From CAYFZR01 sp046760505 [NCBI: Candidatus Hydrothermarchaeota archaeon] (GTDB lineage: Archaea > CAYFZR01), in contig JBHIEG010000031.1 in the NCBI GenBank assembly GCA_046760505.1, positions 1 to 18,373 on the forward strand: 18,373 bases of DNA. The letters run 5' to 3'. The notes below the pieces were generated by a model. It was given only the letters and a program-made list of their open reading frames with translations, was not told the origin of the DNA and did not search any database. Numbering within the stretch: the stretch's first letter is position 1; each line of letters opens with the position of its first letter. Positions 7,938 to 17,753 of the stretch are shown piece after piece. Position numbers and translations under genes: made by a program.

Positions 7938-8705
7938 ATGAGGAAAGCCAGACTATCACTTCTCCTCCTGGTTATTTTACTCGGGGGCTGTATAAAAAAC
8001 ACGGAAAAAAAGATATTGTGGGATGAAAGCCACTTAGAGACCTATTCCATCGAAAAGATTGGCATGTTCGGATACTCTAAGCTTAGAGAAGATCTGGAAA
8101 CGCTTGGTTATAAATCCTTCTCTCATAAGAAGGGCAAGATAACCGATATTGTCCTGAATCAATATGATGCCTTAGTTATTGCATGGCCAACATCTAAGTT
8201 CAGTGGAGAGGAGATACTTGCCATTCAGAAGTGGGTGAAAGATGGAGGCGGCTTATTTCTGATCGGTTCCTCATCTAGCGAGGCTGTCGTTTATTTAAAC
8301 AGCCTTTCAAGAAATTACGGTGTTACATTCAGGCACACAATGGTATGCGATCGGATAAATGATGGATCTGTCTACAAGCCAAAGATTCAAAATCTGGTTC
8401 CTCACCCAATCACGGAAAATGTCTCATATTTCGTCGTTTATTATGGATCATCTTTGGAGACGATAGATCCAAGTATGATACTAGCCACTACGAGTGAGAA
8501 CGGCTGGGCTGATGTAAATCTAGATGGTGAATATCAACCTGGCGAGAAGAAGGGAAGAATACCTGTTTTGGCATCTTATATAGACAGAGAAGGAAGGATT
8601 GTATTCATTTCAGATGGGGACCTGTTCTCAGACGTCTTCATAGAGGAGCATGATAACAAGAAACTGGCGATAAACATAATTAAGTGGTTATTAAAGGAGG
8701 ATTAA
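7938..8705 (+). CDS. Lipoprotein with GATase-like fold and EF-hand-like loop
   Basis: A 255-residue predicted lipoprotein: a signal peptide with lipobox LGGC (cysteine 18). The mature part begins with ILWDESHLETYSIEK and continues with alternating strands and helices (YDALVIAWPTSKFSGEEILAIQKWVKDGGGLFLIG, about 76-110). This resembles the glutamine-amidotransferase-like domain found in DUF4350/GldG-related extracytoplasmic proteins, although no catalytic Cys is evident. Residues 192-203 (DVNLDGEYQPGE) match the 12-position EF-hand calcium loop D-x-N-x-D-G-x-x-x-x-x-E. The ribosome binding site is weak (GAGAGTAATTGG). It lies outside the membrane, and its function is unknown. Confidence 0.7.
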   Translation: MRKARLSLLLLVILLGGCIKNTEKKILWDESHLETYSIEKIGMFGYSKLREDLETLGYKSFSHKKGKITDIVLNQYDALVIAWPTSKFSGEEILAIQKWVKDGGGLFLIGSSSSEAVVYLNSLSRNYGVTFRHTMVCDRINDGSVYKPKIQNLVPHPITENVSYFVVYYGSSLETIDPSMILATTSENGWADVNLDGEYQPGEKKGRIPVLASYIDREGRIVFISDGDLFSDVFIEEHDNKKLAINIIKWLLKED

Positions 8706-8730
8706 TCGACCGGTATATTCATTCTGAAAG

Positions 8731-8739
8731 TATTAAATA
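8731..8739 (+). promoter_or_regulatory. TATA box for a leaderless lipoprotein mRNA
   Basis: TATTAAATA is centred 27 bases before the ATG at 8762, the usual TATA-to-start distance in archaea, and no Shine-Dalgarno precedes that ATG. Transcription would therefore begin at or next to the ATG. Confidence 0.5.
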
Positions 8740-8761
8740 CATAAATCTAAAAGAATGATTT

Positions 8762-9820
8762 ATGCGTAAAAGGAATTACCTGAGATTGTGTCTGATTATA
8801 ATTCCCATCGGTATGATACTGGGATGCATCTCTATACAAGAAAAAATCGATTCTGATAAAGACGGCTGGACCGATGATTACGAAAAATCCATTGGAACAG
8901 ACCCTTTCTCAAAAGACACGGACAAGGATGGAATTCCAGATCCTGAGGATCCAGATCCTCTGGTGCCAGAAGAAAAAGTGAAGCCTCCTATCAAGAAACT
9001 GATCTTATCTCTTCCCGAAGAAAATCTCCCTCAGGGAGTGGAGTGTGACAATTGCAGAGATCCGATTGTCACATTTCCTAGTGAGAATATCAGGCATGTG
9101 ATAGGAGTGTACTCGGTAAAAGGCGTTCCAAGCCTTTATGTCCATATTATAGAGGGTCTGGACAACGCTACTGTAAAATCTGCGATGAATCTGGTTTTAA
9201 AAGACATGGGAATCTCTGGTAATGGTAAGCCTATAAAAATAAATGGTTACAACCTCACATTTTATGAAAACACCGGAAAGATCAGTTATGCGTTTGCCTA
9301 TTCCTCAAATCGTGTTGGCTTAATAACAGATAGTCCCGGGACTGTTGATGTCCAAGTACTTAAAGAAGTCACATTGTTGATTCTAAAGGGACAGAAAACC
9401 ATATCGGCAGTTAAGGTAACTCCACTTTCATTTCCCAAAGAAAATCTACCTGACGGAGTCAGTTTATTCAGGAAGCCAATTTCATTCAAAAAGGAAAATG
9501 TCGAGGCAAAGACGGGAATTTACTTTGTGGGTGAAAAGAGGATTTTCGTCCATATTGTGAGAGGAAGTACTTTAGAGGATACGAAAAAGGAGATGGATAG
9601 AAGATTGAGCGGCATGGGCATAGATAAAGCAAACAAAAGTACTGAAAAAATAAATGGCTTGATCGTTACCAAGTACAAAAACGCGGCAGGAAAATACTAC
9701 ACATTTGGATATATTTATACGTGGTACAAAGGGGAAATAGGCTTTATCGTAGATGCAGTGAAAGGTGTTGATGAAAACACTACCTTAGCAATGGTTAAGA
9801 GGGTAATGGAACTCAATTGA
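8762..9820 (+). CDS. Lipoprotein with thrombospondin-3-type calcium repeats and a duplicated domain
   Basis: A 352-residue predicted lipoprotein with lipobox ILGC (cysteine 22). It is followed by two aspartate-rich calcium motifs of the thrombospondin type 3 kind: DSDKDGWTD (30-38) and DTDKDGIPD (52-60), with a DPEDPDP tail. The remainder is a tandem duplication (about 82-208 and 222-352). LPEENLPQGV pairs with FPKENLPDGV, LYVHIIEG with IFVHIVRG, and INGYNLTFYEN with INGLIVTKYKN, at offsets of about 137-140 residues. I do not recognise the repeated domain. The first copy has a CDNC motif (C95, C98) absent from the second. The gene has its own promoter and no ribosome binding site. Its last 8 bases overlap the rad50 stop on the other strand. 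Confidence 0.75.
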   Translation: MRKRNYLRLCLIIIPIGMILGCISIQEKIDSDKDGWTDDYEKSIGTDPFSKDTDKDGIPDPEDPDPLVPEEKVKPPIKKLILSLPEENLPQGVECDNCRDPIVTFPSENIRHVIGVYSVKGVPSLYVHIIEGLDNATVKSAMNLVLKDMGISGNGKPIKINGYNLTFYENTGKISYAFAYSSNRVGLITDSPGTVDVQVLKEVTLLILKGQKTISAVKVTPLSFPKENLPDGVSLFRKPISFKKENVEAKTGIYFVGEKRIFVHIVRGSTLEDTKKEMDRRLSGMGIDKANKSTEKINGLIVTKYKNAAGKYYTFGYIYTWYKGEIGFIVDAVKGVDENTTLAMVKRVMELN

Positions 9821-12800
9821 ACTCACCGGAAGAGATCAGCACAGGATGAGTAATTCCTCCACTATCCTTATCTCTCTCCATTCTGTACAATGATCCGGTT
9901 ATTGCATCCTCCAAGGATTCTTCGTGTGTTATCAAAAATATTTGGTCTACAAAATCTGTTATGCCTTCTTTGAGTGTGGATGACAGTTTAGATATGGACA
10001 ACGTATCCAAGTTATGAGTAGGCTCATCTAGTATCAACCAACTCAAATTTCTTGCGAGTACCATAGAGAAAGCAACTCTCATCACAACGCACGCAATAGA
10101 TCTTTCTCCACCACTGGCTAAACCCTCCACATCTATCCATTCTCCATTCCTCTCCTTTAGCTGTAAGATGTAGTCTCCCTTTTCATCTACGAAAAGCCTC
10201 ATATCTTGATAATCACCGTAAGGATACAATTTTTTCCATATATCACTCATAACAGAGTTTACGGCATCTATGAACTCTCTTCTCAATGATATCTGGGTTG
10301 CCTCCAGCGCATCTGAGAATATTTGTATCTGGCCCGATATATATTTCATATTCTCTATTTTCTTTCTTTTTTTCTCGTAATCACTTATTCTTTCTCTTAA
10401 AGTTTCTATATTTTCTAAGTAAATTTTTCTGGTCATATTTTCTCTATTTATTACTCCTTTAAGTTTTTCTCTCTTTTCTACTAACTCATAACTTTTATTT
10501 TTCATTAAGAGTAGCCTTTCAGGATCATATTTTAATTCACTTTGTTTTTCACATGCATGTTCAAGACTCTTTTCAACCTCTTCCAGAATAATTTGGATTT
10601 CTTTTGCTTCTTTGATCTTTTTTAAATCTTCTATTTTCCCCTCAATCTCCTCAAGATCCATCTCAAATTTTTCAATATTGATTCTAGTCTCTTTCAAGAG
10701 TTTTTCCACTATTTTCTTCTCTTTTACTTTCTCTTTTATTTCAATCCCAAGAATTTCAAGATCTGATTTCTTTTTTTTCTTTTCTTCCACGTCTCTTTTT
10801 AGCATTCTGAATTTTTCATAATTTTTTTCTAAATCAGCAATCTTTTCCCTGCATTTAGCGTTAATCAATTTTTTTGAATTCATTAATTCCTGAATAGAAC
10901 TCTTCAGATTATCTATTTTCATTTCCACGTCCTTTAGCCTTTTCTCTACTTTTTGAGCCTCTAATTCGTCTATTTTCTTTTTAATAGAATTTATTTCCTC
11001 TTTTAATCTCTCTAAACTTTCTAATTTCCCTATTGTTACTTGAGACATCGTTAATTCTTTTGTTTTTTTCTCCCTTAATTTCTCAAAATTCTCAAGTTTT
11101 CTAAGCATGTTTTCTTTCTTTCTTTTTAATTTTTTCAATTCAGTCGTTAATTTTTTACATTTTTCCTCTACTTCCTCTTTTTTCAATAATTTTTCATCTA
11201 AAATCTTTTTTTCATGTAAAAGAGCAGAGATTTTTTCTTTTTTCTCTCTCAACCCAGATAACGTTTCTCCCGATTTTTTTATCATCTTTTCCGCTTTTTC
11301 AAGTTCTTCTTTGTAATTTTCAAGTTCCTTTCTGCGATTTTTCTCTATTTCAATCCTTTTTTCAGGGGTTATTTTGGAATCACAAACAGGACATTTTTCT
11401 TTTAAGAATATAAGTTTATTTAGCAGATTATCACTCTCGGTGATGCGAAGCCTTAGCTCCTGCGCATAATTTTTCATTCTCTCGTGCTTCCCTTCCTCTT
11501 CCAGAATAGACTCATTGAACCTATCCAACCCCATAGGGGCTAGATTTTTTAATTCAAGCAGTATATTTTCCTTTTTTATACTCAAATTATTTAAATCAAT
11601 CAACAATTGTTTATTGTACTCTTTTGAGGTGTCAAGATTCTTTATTTCTTCCTCAACCTTGTCTTTGATTCTTTTTATGGTTTTAATTTTTTCTTCTATG
11701 TTTTTTAAACTGTCTTTAATTTCTTCTACCTTTTCCGTGAACTCCTGGGCGCTTAACGTCTCAACTTCTGAGAGCTCTTTTCTTATATCCTTCATTTGTT
11801 CTTCCTTTGACTCTAAAATGGTCTTCAATCTTTTCAAATTATTATTAGTTTCATGTAAAACTTCTTTTTCCAATAATAAACCATTTAAAATAGAATTTTT
11901 CTCACTTATTTCTTTTTCTATATCTTTTTCCCTTGATACGGTTTTTGATATTATTTCATCTATTTCCTCTCTTATTGATTCAAGCGATTTGTATCTATCT
12001 ACGAAGTATTTTAACTCCTTTTCGTTCTCTTCGAGATCCATAACATCTCTTTCAAGGTTTCTTATTTTTTCCTCCATTGATTTTATTTGAGATGATAAAG
12101 ATGCTTCCTCTCTTGTTTTTCTATCTAGAACTTCCCTATTTCTCTTTATCTCTTCCTTTTTTTCTTTTTTCATGAGGTTGAGTTTTTCTATCTCCTCTTC
12201 TATATTCTTTAATTCTAAAAGAGAGGGGTCTATCCCCTCGGTTAAAAAGGATATTTTTTTCTCCAGCTCTTCTTTTCTTTTTTTGAGAAATTCAATTTCA
12301 TTCAGAATTCTGTTGTATTCCTTTTCCAAAGCACTCAGATAATTTAACTCTTTCTTAACAGATTCTATTTCATTCTCGGTATTTTTTATTTCATTGGTGA
12401 TCTTTTTTATCTCCGTGTCTATTTTTTCAATCTTTTTCTCATAATTTTTTATCTCTTCCCTTTCTTTCTCTAGATCGAATCCTTCAATGGCGCTTTCAAG
12501 ACCTTTACAAAAATTATCACATACATTTTTTATTTGATGAGCATTCCTTCTTGCCTGTTCAAATTTCTCTAGCCTTAGAAGTTCATCGATCTTGTTCTTT
12601 CTTTTTCCCTTTGGAATCTCCAAAAATGCATCAATTTTGTTCTGTTCTCCGTATATGGCTCTTGTAAACAATTCGTAGTCAACTTTTAAGGTTCTTTCTA
12701 TAAATTCGGTTACCTTCGTTGAGTTAGGACCTTCAAGGAGCCTGTTATTCTCTTTGTACCTTATTTCAGATAGGACCGTTCCTTTTCCTCTTTCTATGAC

Positions 12801-13076
12801 CCTCTTTACTGTGTATTCTTTCCCATCAGGGGCGATGAAATCCACCGTAACTGTGGAACTCTTTTCTTTGTATGGTTTTCTCATCAATACATCATCTAGG
12901 CGGATCCTCTGAGCCTTCAGTTTAGGAAAAGATCCGAATAAGGCAAATACTATTGCATCCATTACAGAACTCTTACCGGATCCTACGTTACCTACTATTC
13001 CGTTACTCCCATCTGAAAAATAGAGTTCACTGTTTCTGTGACACTTCCAGTTCTTTAGTGATACCCTAGTTATCAT
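9813..13076 (-). CDS. rad50: DNA double-strand break repair ATPase Rad50
   Basis: The ATPase partner of Mre11, which tethers and processes DNA ends. It is 1087 residues, longer than the roughly 850-900 typical of archaeal Rad50. Present are the Walker A GNVGSGKSS (29-37), two long Lys/Glu-rich coiled-coil arms (about 185-550 and 575-930), the zinc hook CPVC (C562 to C565), the ABC signature LASGGERS (about 986-993), Walker B WLILDEPT (about 1012-1019) and the following D-loop HNLD. The extra length is in the arms. The ATG at 13076 overlaps the mre11 stop by 4 bases (ATGA), indicating coupled translation. Identification is secure. Confidence 0.97.
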   Translation of the reverse strand: MITRVSLKNWKCHRNSELYFSDGSNGIVGNVGSGKSSVMDAIVFALFGSFPKLKAQRIRLDDVLMRKPYKEKSSTVTVDFIAPDGKEYTVKRVIERGKGTVLSEIRYKENNRLLEGPNSTKVTEFIERTLKVDYELFTRAIYGEQNKIDAFLEIPKGKRKNKIDELLRLEKFEQARRNAHQIKNVCDNFCKGLESAIEGFDLEKEREEIKNYEKKIEKIDTEIKKITNEIKNTENEIESVKKELNYLSALEKEYNRILNEIEFLKKRKEELEKKISFLTEGIDPSLLELKNIEEEIEKLNLMKKEKKEEIKRNREVLDRKTREEASLSSQIKSMEEKIRNLERDVMDLEENEKELKYFVDRYKSLESIREEIDEIISKTVSREKDIEKEISEKNSILNGLLLEKEVLHETNNNLKRLKTILESKEEQMKDIRKELSEVETLSAQEFTEKVEEIKDSLKNIEEKIKTIKRIKDKVEEEIKNLDTSKEYNKQLLIDLNNLSIKKENILLELKNLAPMGLDRFNESILEEEGKHERMKNYAQELRLRITESDNLLNKLIFLKEKCPVCDSKITPEKRIEIEKNRRKELENYKEELEKAEKMIKKSGETLSGLREKKEKISALLHEKKILDEKLLKKEEVEEKCKKLTTELKKLKRKKENMLRKLENFEKLREKKTKELTMSQVTIGKLESLERLKEEINSIKKKIDELEAQKVEKRLKDVEMKIDNLKSSIQELMNSKKLINAKCREKIADLEKNYEKFRMLKRDVEEKKKKKSDLEILGIEIKEKVKEKKIVEKLLKETRINIEKFEMDLEEIEGKIEDLKKIKEAKEIQIILEEVEKSLEHACEKQSELKYDPERLLLMKNKSYELVEKREKLKGVINRENMTRKIYLENIETLRERISDYEKKRKKIENMKYISGQIQIFSDALEATQISLRREFIDAVNSVMSDIWKKLYPYGDYQDMRLFVDEKGDYILQLKERNGEWIDVEGLASGGERSIACVVMRVAFSMVLARNLSWLILDEPTHNLDTLSISKLSSTLKEGITDFVDQIFLITHEESLEDAITGSLYRMERDKDSGGITHPVLISSGEFN

Positions 13077-14266
13077 TCCTCTTTCTCCAAATGCAAAATC
13101 TTTTCTATAGATTTTTCGTCTCCCTTAAGCAGGAGTTCATAAATTTCTTCTGTTTCTATTTTCAGTGAAAAATCTCTCTTTTTCAATTCCGATTTTAAAA
13201 TTTCAATTCCTAGGTCCTCGATTGAAAATCTTTTGCTCCTTAGACCCCTTAGAAAATCAATCTTTGACTCTCCCGGAGTTCTAAGTTCGACGTCTTTGCT
13301 GAGAATAAGGTTCGGAAAATCATTTTCCAAAGCATTTAGATCTGGCTTTGAGTTTGCATAGCCCCTCAATTTTATCTTTACGAGTGGTTTTTTACCTTTG
13401 AAATTAATACTTGCCAGATATTCTTTTACCTTATCCACTATTTCTTCCTGGCTTGCATTCTCAAAAAAGAAGGATTTAAAATAAAACTGGCGGGGTGTTT
13501 TCAGTCTTATGAACTTTGACCGGTATGGGAAGTCTATGATGTAGAAACCCTTGGGTTTTAACTCTTTTTTTCTTAATTGAGTTCTTTCTGTACTGCCAGG
13601 TATTAAAAAGGGGGTTCCGCATGGATGCCTATCCTCAACGTTCCAGTGGATGTGACCATTTATGATTAAATCAAAGTGCGAGGGAAGATCCTCCATTCTA
13701 ATTGTCGGAGGATCCCTTGCTGAATAGATGAATGGATGTATTGATTGATGGAGCATGAGTATGTTTATTGCATCCTCAAAAGGCTTGGGATCCCACTTCT
13801 TCAGCGCATTAAGTGCATATCTTTCTGGAACTCCGCTCAGTCCATGTATAGCGATTTTTTCTTCGTTCTTAAAAACGATGGATGAGCGATGTAGATGTAT
13901 CATGTATCCAGCAGCAGCCATAGTTTTAACAGGATTTGTCTCACCAACCACCTTTCTTTCATGAGTTCCATGAATCGCTACGACTGGAATTCCCTTCAAG
14001 GCGAGAGGAGAAAATTCAGAGTTGCAAGATAAAAGTTTAATGGTAGAAGATGATTGGAGAGCATGGGCAAATATCTTAAATGCTCTGGAAAAAACCTCCT
14101 GAGATGGATTTTTAGAGTTGAATATATCTCCTGCGATGAGTATTATATCCGGGTTAAAGGAGATTGCAGAGAGAATTGCCTCTTCCGCTTGGATAAAACT
14201 GTCATCCCATCTCTCTGTACCATATCCGAAGCCAAGATGCATATCCGAGATTACTGCTATCCTCAT
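13073..14266 (-). CDS. mre11: DNA double-strand break repair nuclease Mre11
   Basis: A manganese-dependent exo/endonuclease of 397 residues acting with Rad50. Metal-site motifs are in order: D8-x-H10 (SDMHLG), GD (D47), H102 in IHGTHER (98-104), H173 (LMLHQS), and H205/H207 (GHIH). The residue usually written as Asn in the GNHD motif, a metal ligand in Pyrococcus Mre11, is Thr101 here. A C-terminal capping and Rad50-binding part follows (about 255-397). The start ATG has GTGATC two bases upstream, overlapping the stop region of the CBS gene, so the CBS, mre11 and rad50 genes form an operon. Confidence 0.96.
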   Translation of the reverse strand: MRIAVISDMHLGFGYGTERWDDSFIQAEEAILSAISFNPDIILIAGDIFNSKNPSQEVFSRAFKIFAHALQSSSTIKLLSCNSEFSPLALKGIPVVAIHGTHERKVVGETNPVKTMAAAGYMIHLHRSSIVFKNEEKIAIHGLSGVPERYALNALKKWDPKPFEDAINILMLHQSIHPFIYSARDPPTIRMEDLPSHFDLIINGHIHWNVEDRHPCGTPFLIPGSTERTQLRKKELKPKGFYIIDFPYRSKFIRLKTPRQFYFKSFFFENASQEEIVDKVKEYLASINFKGKKPLVKIKLRGYANSKPDLNALENDFPNLILSKDVELRTPGESKIDFLRGLRSKRFSIEDLGIEILKSELKKRDFSLKIETEEIYELLLKGDEKSIEKILHLEKEE

Positions 14267-14277
14267 TTGATCACTGA

Positions 14278-15192
14278 CTAGCAGTATACCGATCGAAGCA
14301 GGTCAAAGCTTGTGATCATTCCCACGATCTTGCCATTTTCTAAGACAGGTAAGCCTCCTACCGACTTTTCATCCATTATACGTGCTACATTGCCCATATC
14401 TTCCTCAGGACTTGTGTATATCACATCCCTGCTCATGAATTTTTCTATGGATATGTTCATTATGTCCCAGCCATCACATATCGTACAGTGATCGAATATT
14501 TCTCCCTTTCCAAGAGCCCTGATGAGGTCGCTAGTTGATATTATTCCAACCAACTCATTTTCATGTAGAACAGGCAATCTTCTGTAACCCTTAGAAATAA
14601 TCAACTTCGCAACATCAATCAGTCTTTGATCAGGATTCGCAGTGACAACTTTTTTGCTCATAAATTCCCTTACATTAAATCCAGCAATGTTTCCGCTTAT
14701 ATAATGCAAGAAATCCCTCTCGCTAACAAAGCCTATTACCTTCCCTTCTTCATTTGTTACGGGTAGACCGCCAACTTTGTTCTTCACGATCTTTTCTATG
14801 GCTTCTTCTACAGTAGTATCTTCCCCAATGGAGATGACTTCCTTTGACATTATTTCCCTTACTGAAAGGTTTATGGCAGCAAAAAAGTTACCCTGGCATT
14901 TTCTTTCAATGATTTTATATTTTTCGCCTCCCCCCAAAAAATTAACTATATCAGAGGCAGACAAAATGCCAATCATTCGTCTTGTACCGGAATCCACGAT
15001 CGGAAGCCTTCTTATCTTATGGTTGATCATAGTGTCCGCGGCATTAATTATTTTTGTTGTTACAGGAACCGTAACAGGAGTTTTTTTGACAAAAAACATG
15101 ATTTCTTTTTCTTTTTCAGAAATTCTGCTCTCAAACTCGAGAGGACGTCTATCTAAACTTTTTCTGAGGTTCAGTAGACTTTTCCTTCTCAT
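14278..15192 (-). CDS. Four-CBS-domain protein (double Bateman module)
   Basis: A 304-residue cytoplasmic protein made of four CBS domains: about 34-88, 109-167, 173-229 and 248-303. Each has the hallmark pattern of a strand, AxxxMxxxxxxxLPV, then GIxSxxD (IRRLPIVDSG then GILSASD; VGGLPVTNEEG then GFVSERD; YRRLPVLHEN then GIISTSD; VGGLPVLENG then GMITSFD). There is no attached enzyme domain. CBS pairs usually bind adenosine nucleotides or SAM and act as energy or ligand sensors. A CTIC pair (C236, C239) lies in the linker before the fourth domain. The ATG follows GGAGGAGGATAC. The gene is the first of the mre11-rad50 operon, with an 11-base gap to mre11, so it may help regulate it; that link is inference. 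Confidence 0.9.
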   Translation of the reverse strand: MRRKSLLNLRKSLDRRPLEFESRISEKEKEIMFFVKKTPVTVPVTTKIINAADTMINHKIRRLPIVDSGTRRMIGILSASDIVNFLGGGEKYKIIERKCQGNFFAAINLSVREIMSKEVISIGEDTTVEEAIEKIVKNKVGGLPVTNEEGKVIGFVSERDFLHYISGNIAGFNVREFMSKKVVTANPDQRLIDVAKLIISKGYRRLPVLHENELVGIISTSDLIRALGKGEIFDHCTICDGWDIMNISIEKFMSRDVIYTSPEEDMGNVARIMDEKSVGGLPVLENGKIVGMITSFDLLRSVYC

Positions 15193-15250
15193 GTATCCTC
15201 CTCCATCCTCTATTTTTTATGTTTCTCATGACGTAAATACTTTGTCAGAT

Positions 15251-15995
15251 TCAGATCTTCCTGCAAACAACTAAGATGTAGGTACCAAATCTGTTGAATG
15301 GGAAGAATTTTGAAAAAAACGAGTCCATTTTTTCAATTAATTTATCTTTTAGACCGTACCTAACCTTTTCTTTGTATATTGGAGATGAAAAAACGAATAT
15401 TCCTTGAAAGAAGGAGGGTTCAAACAGACCTTCCATGCTTTTCTTGAGGTCATTTAGCGAGTAATATTTTGTCAGAACTGAGAACTCTTTATCTTTTATC
15501 CTTACTCTTATTTTTCCAGCCTTCTTCCTCATTTTTTTTCTCAAAAAATTAATACCTCTTTTCCTTAAGATCTTAATCATCCAAGGTAAGGCATAGAGGT
15601 TTGCGATTGAAAATATGAAAATCCCATTTGGTTTCAGAACCCTGTCGACTTCTTTCATGCACCTATTCAGTTCAACATGGTTTAACACGCCAAACATTGA
15701 GATTACAGAATCGAAAGAAGAGTTCTTGAATGGAAGGCAATCAGCGCTACCTAAAACAAGAAGTTTTTTCCCTTTTCTCTTAGCCTTTAAGAGCATGTTG
15801 TGGGATATGTCCAATCCAACGAATCCATCTCTTAAGTAATAACCTGTTCCACACCCTAGATCAAGGATTTTTTCTCCTCTCAAGGAATCTGTCAAAATCT
15901 CTGCTTCTCTTCTTCTCATATATTGAAAAAAGGGTTAGAGTACCTCTCATCGTGTATCTGCGAGAGAGCATCGTAGTATTCCATTATTTTCTTCA

Positions 15996-15996
<1 letters not shown>
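15251..15996 (-). pseudogene. SAM-dependent methyltransferase, split by a one-base frameshift near its 5' end
   Basis: A class I methyltransferase (Methyltransf_11-like). The intact 222-residue part starts at the ATG at 15919 and has motif I ILDLGCGTGYY, the acidic strand end VGLDIS, SADCLPF, and KEVDRVLKPNGIFIF. A further 26 codons lie just upstream in another frame (15996 to 15916), beginning MKKIMEYYDALSQIHDERYS. This is the typical start of such enzymes and is absent from the 222-residue ORF. The frames would join if a run of six T on the coding strand (A6 at about 15925-15930) had seven: the junction would read NPFFQYMRRREAEIL and the protein would be about 248 residues. The true start at 15996 overlaps the nadM stop as TGATG and is preceded by GGGGTGAT, so translation is coupled. 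This is either a sequencing error, a real mutation, or re-initiation at 15919. The methyl acceptor is unknown. Confidence 0.75.
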
Positions 15997-17334
<1,338 letters not shown>

Positions 17335-17367
17335 ATTTTTTTAATAATAAGCATACCTTAAAAATTG

Positions 17368-17375
17368 TTATATTT
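17368..17375. promoter_or_regulatory. Shared TATA of the SAM hydrolase and winged-helix genes
   Basis: TTATATTT reads as AAATATAA on the minus strand. It is about 37 bases before the SAM hydrolase ATG (17334) and 38-65 bases before the candidate plus-strand starts at 17409 or 17436. A second, weaker candidate for the plus gene is GATTATAC at 17395-17402. Confidence 0.45.
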
Positions 17376-17387
17376 CGAACATGTTCG
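17376..17387. promoter_or_regulatory. Perfect 12-bp palindrome, candidate operator
   Basis: CGAACATGTTCG is a perfect inverted repeat touching the TATA at 17368-17375. A dimeric regulator bound here would cover the BRE side of the leftward promoter and the region between TATA and start of the rightward one. The rightward gene encodes a winged-helix protein, so autoregulation is plausible. Binding is inferred, not shown. Confidence 0.5.
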
Positions 17388-17408
17388 TAGTAACGATTAT
17401 ACCATGAA

Positions 17409-17729
17409 GTGACAATAATTTTTCATCGAACTATCATGAGATTTACCACCCAAATGACAAAAATTTTGTTGGTTTTAAGAAAAAATGCAGAAGGATTGAC
17501 TGAGAGGAAAATAATCGAGAAAAGTGAAGGACTGGCTAATCTGGAAAGAAAACATTTAGCATCCCTCAAGGTGAGTTACAGGAGAAACATAAAGAAACTA
17601 ATCTCTCGAGGTCTGGTTACAAAAGAAAAAAACAGGTACAAACTAACTGGAGAAGGAATAGATCAAGCCCAGAAGGCTTATAATGATATAAAGAATCGTT
17701 GCAGAGAGTATCAACATTTAGTTGGCTAA
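17409..17729 (+). CDS. Small winged-helix DNA-binding protein
   Basis: Up to 106 residues. The part from about residue 16 on (MTKILLVLRKNAEGLTERKIIEKSEG, then LKVSYRRNIKKLISRGLVTKEKNRYKLTGEG) has the layout of an archaeal winged helix: three helices with a basic recognition helix, a wing (KNRYKLT), and a C-terminal helix that could dimerise. The start is uncertain. GTG 17409, ATG 17436 and ATG 17454 are all in frame and none has a ribosome binding site; 17436 or 17454 would remove an unconvincing N-terminal tail. It probably represses or activates its own promoter region; the target and ligand are unknown. Confidence 0.7.
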   Translation: MTIIFHRTIMRFTTQMTKILLVLRKNAEGLTERKIIEKSEGLANLERKHLASLKVSYRRNIKKLISRGLVTKEKNRYKLTGEGIDQAQKAYNDIKNRCREYQHLVG

Positions 17730-17753
17730 CCAAATACTTTAATAATTGTCTGC

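Noticed and set aside
11515-12090. 191-codon plus-strand open frame opposite rad50
   Set aside because: Its Ser/Phe/Ile-rich composition is what the complement of Lys/Glu coiled-coil codons gives; there is no start signal or domain.
14777-15274. 165-codon plus-strand open frame opposite the CBS gene
   Set aside because: It is antisense to four well-conserved CBS domains and has no ribosome binding site or recognisable motif.
15916-15935. Programmed frameshifting in the methyltransferase
   Set aside because: The T6 run could slip, but there is no known precedent for this family. A sequencing indel or simple mutation explains it with fewer assumptions.
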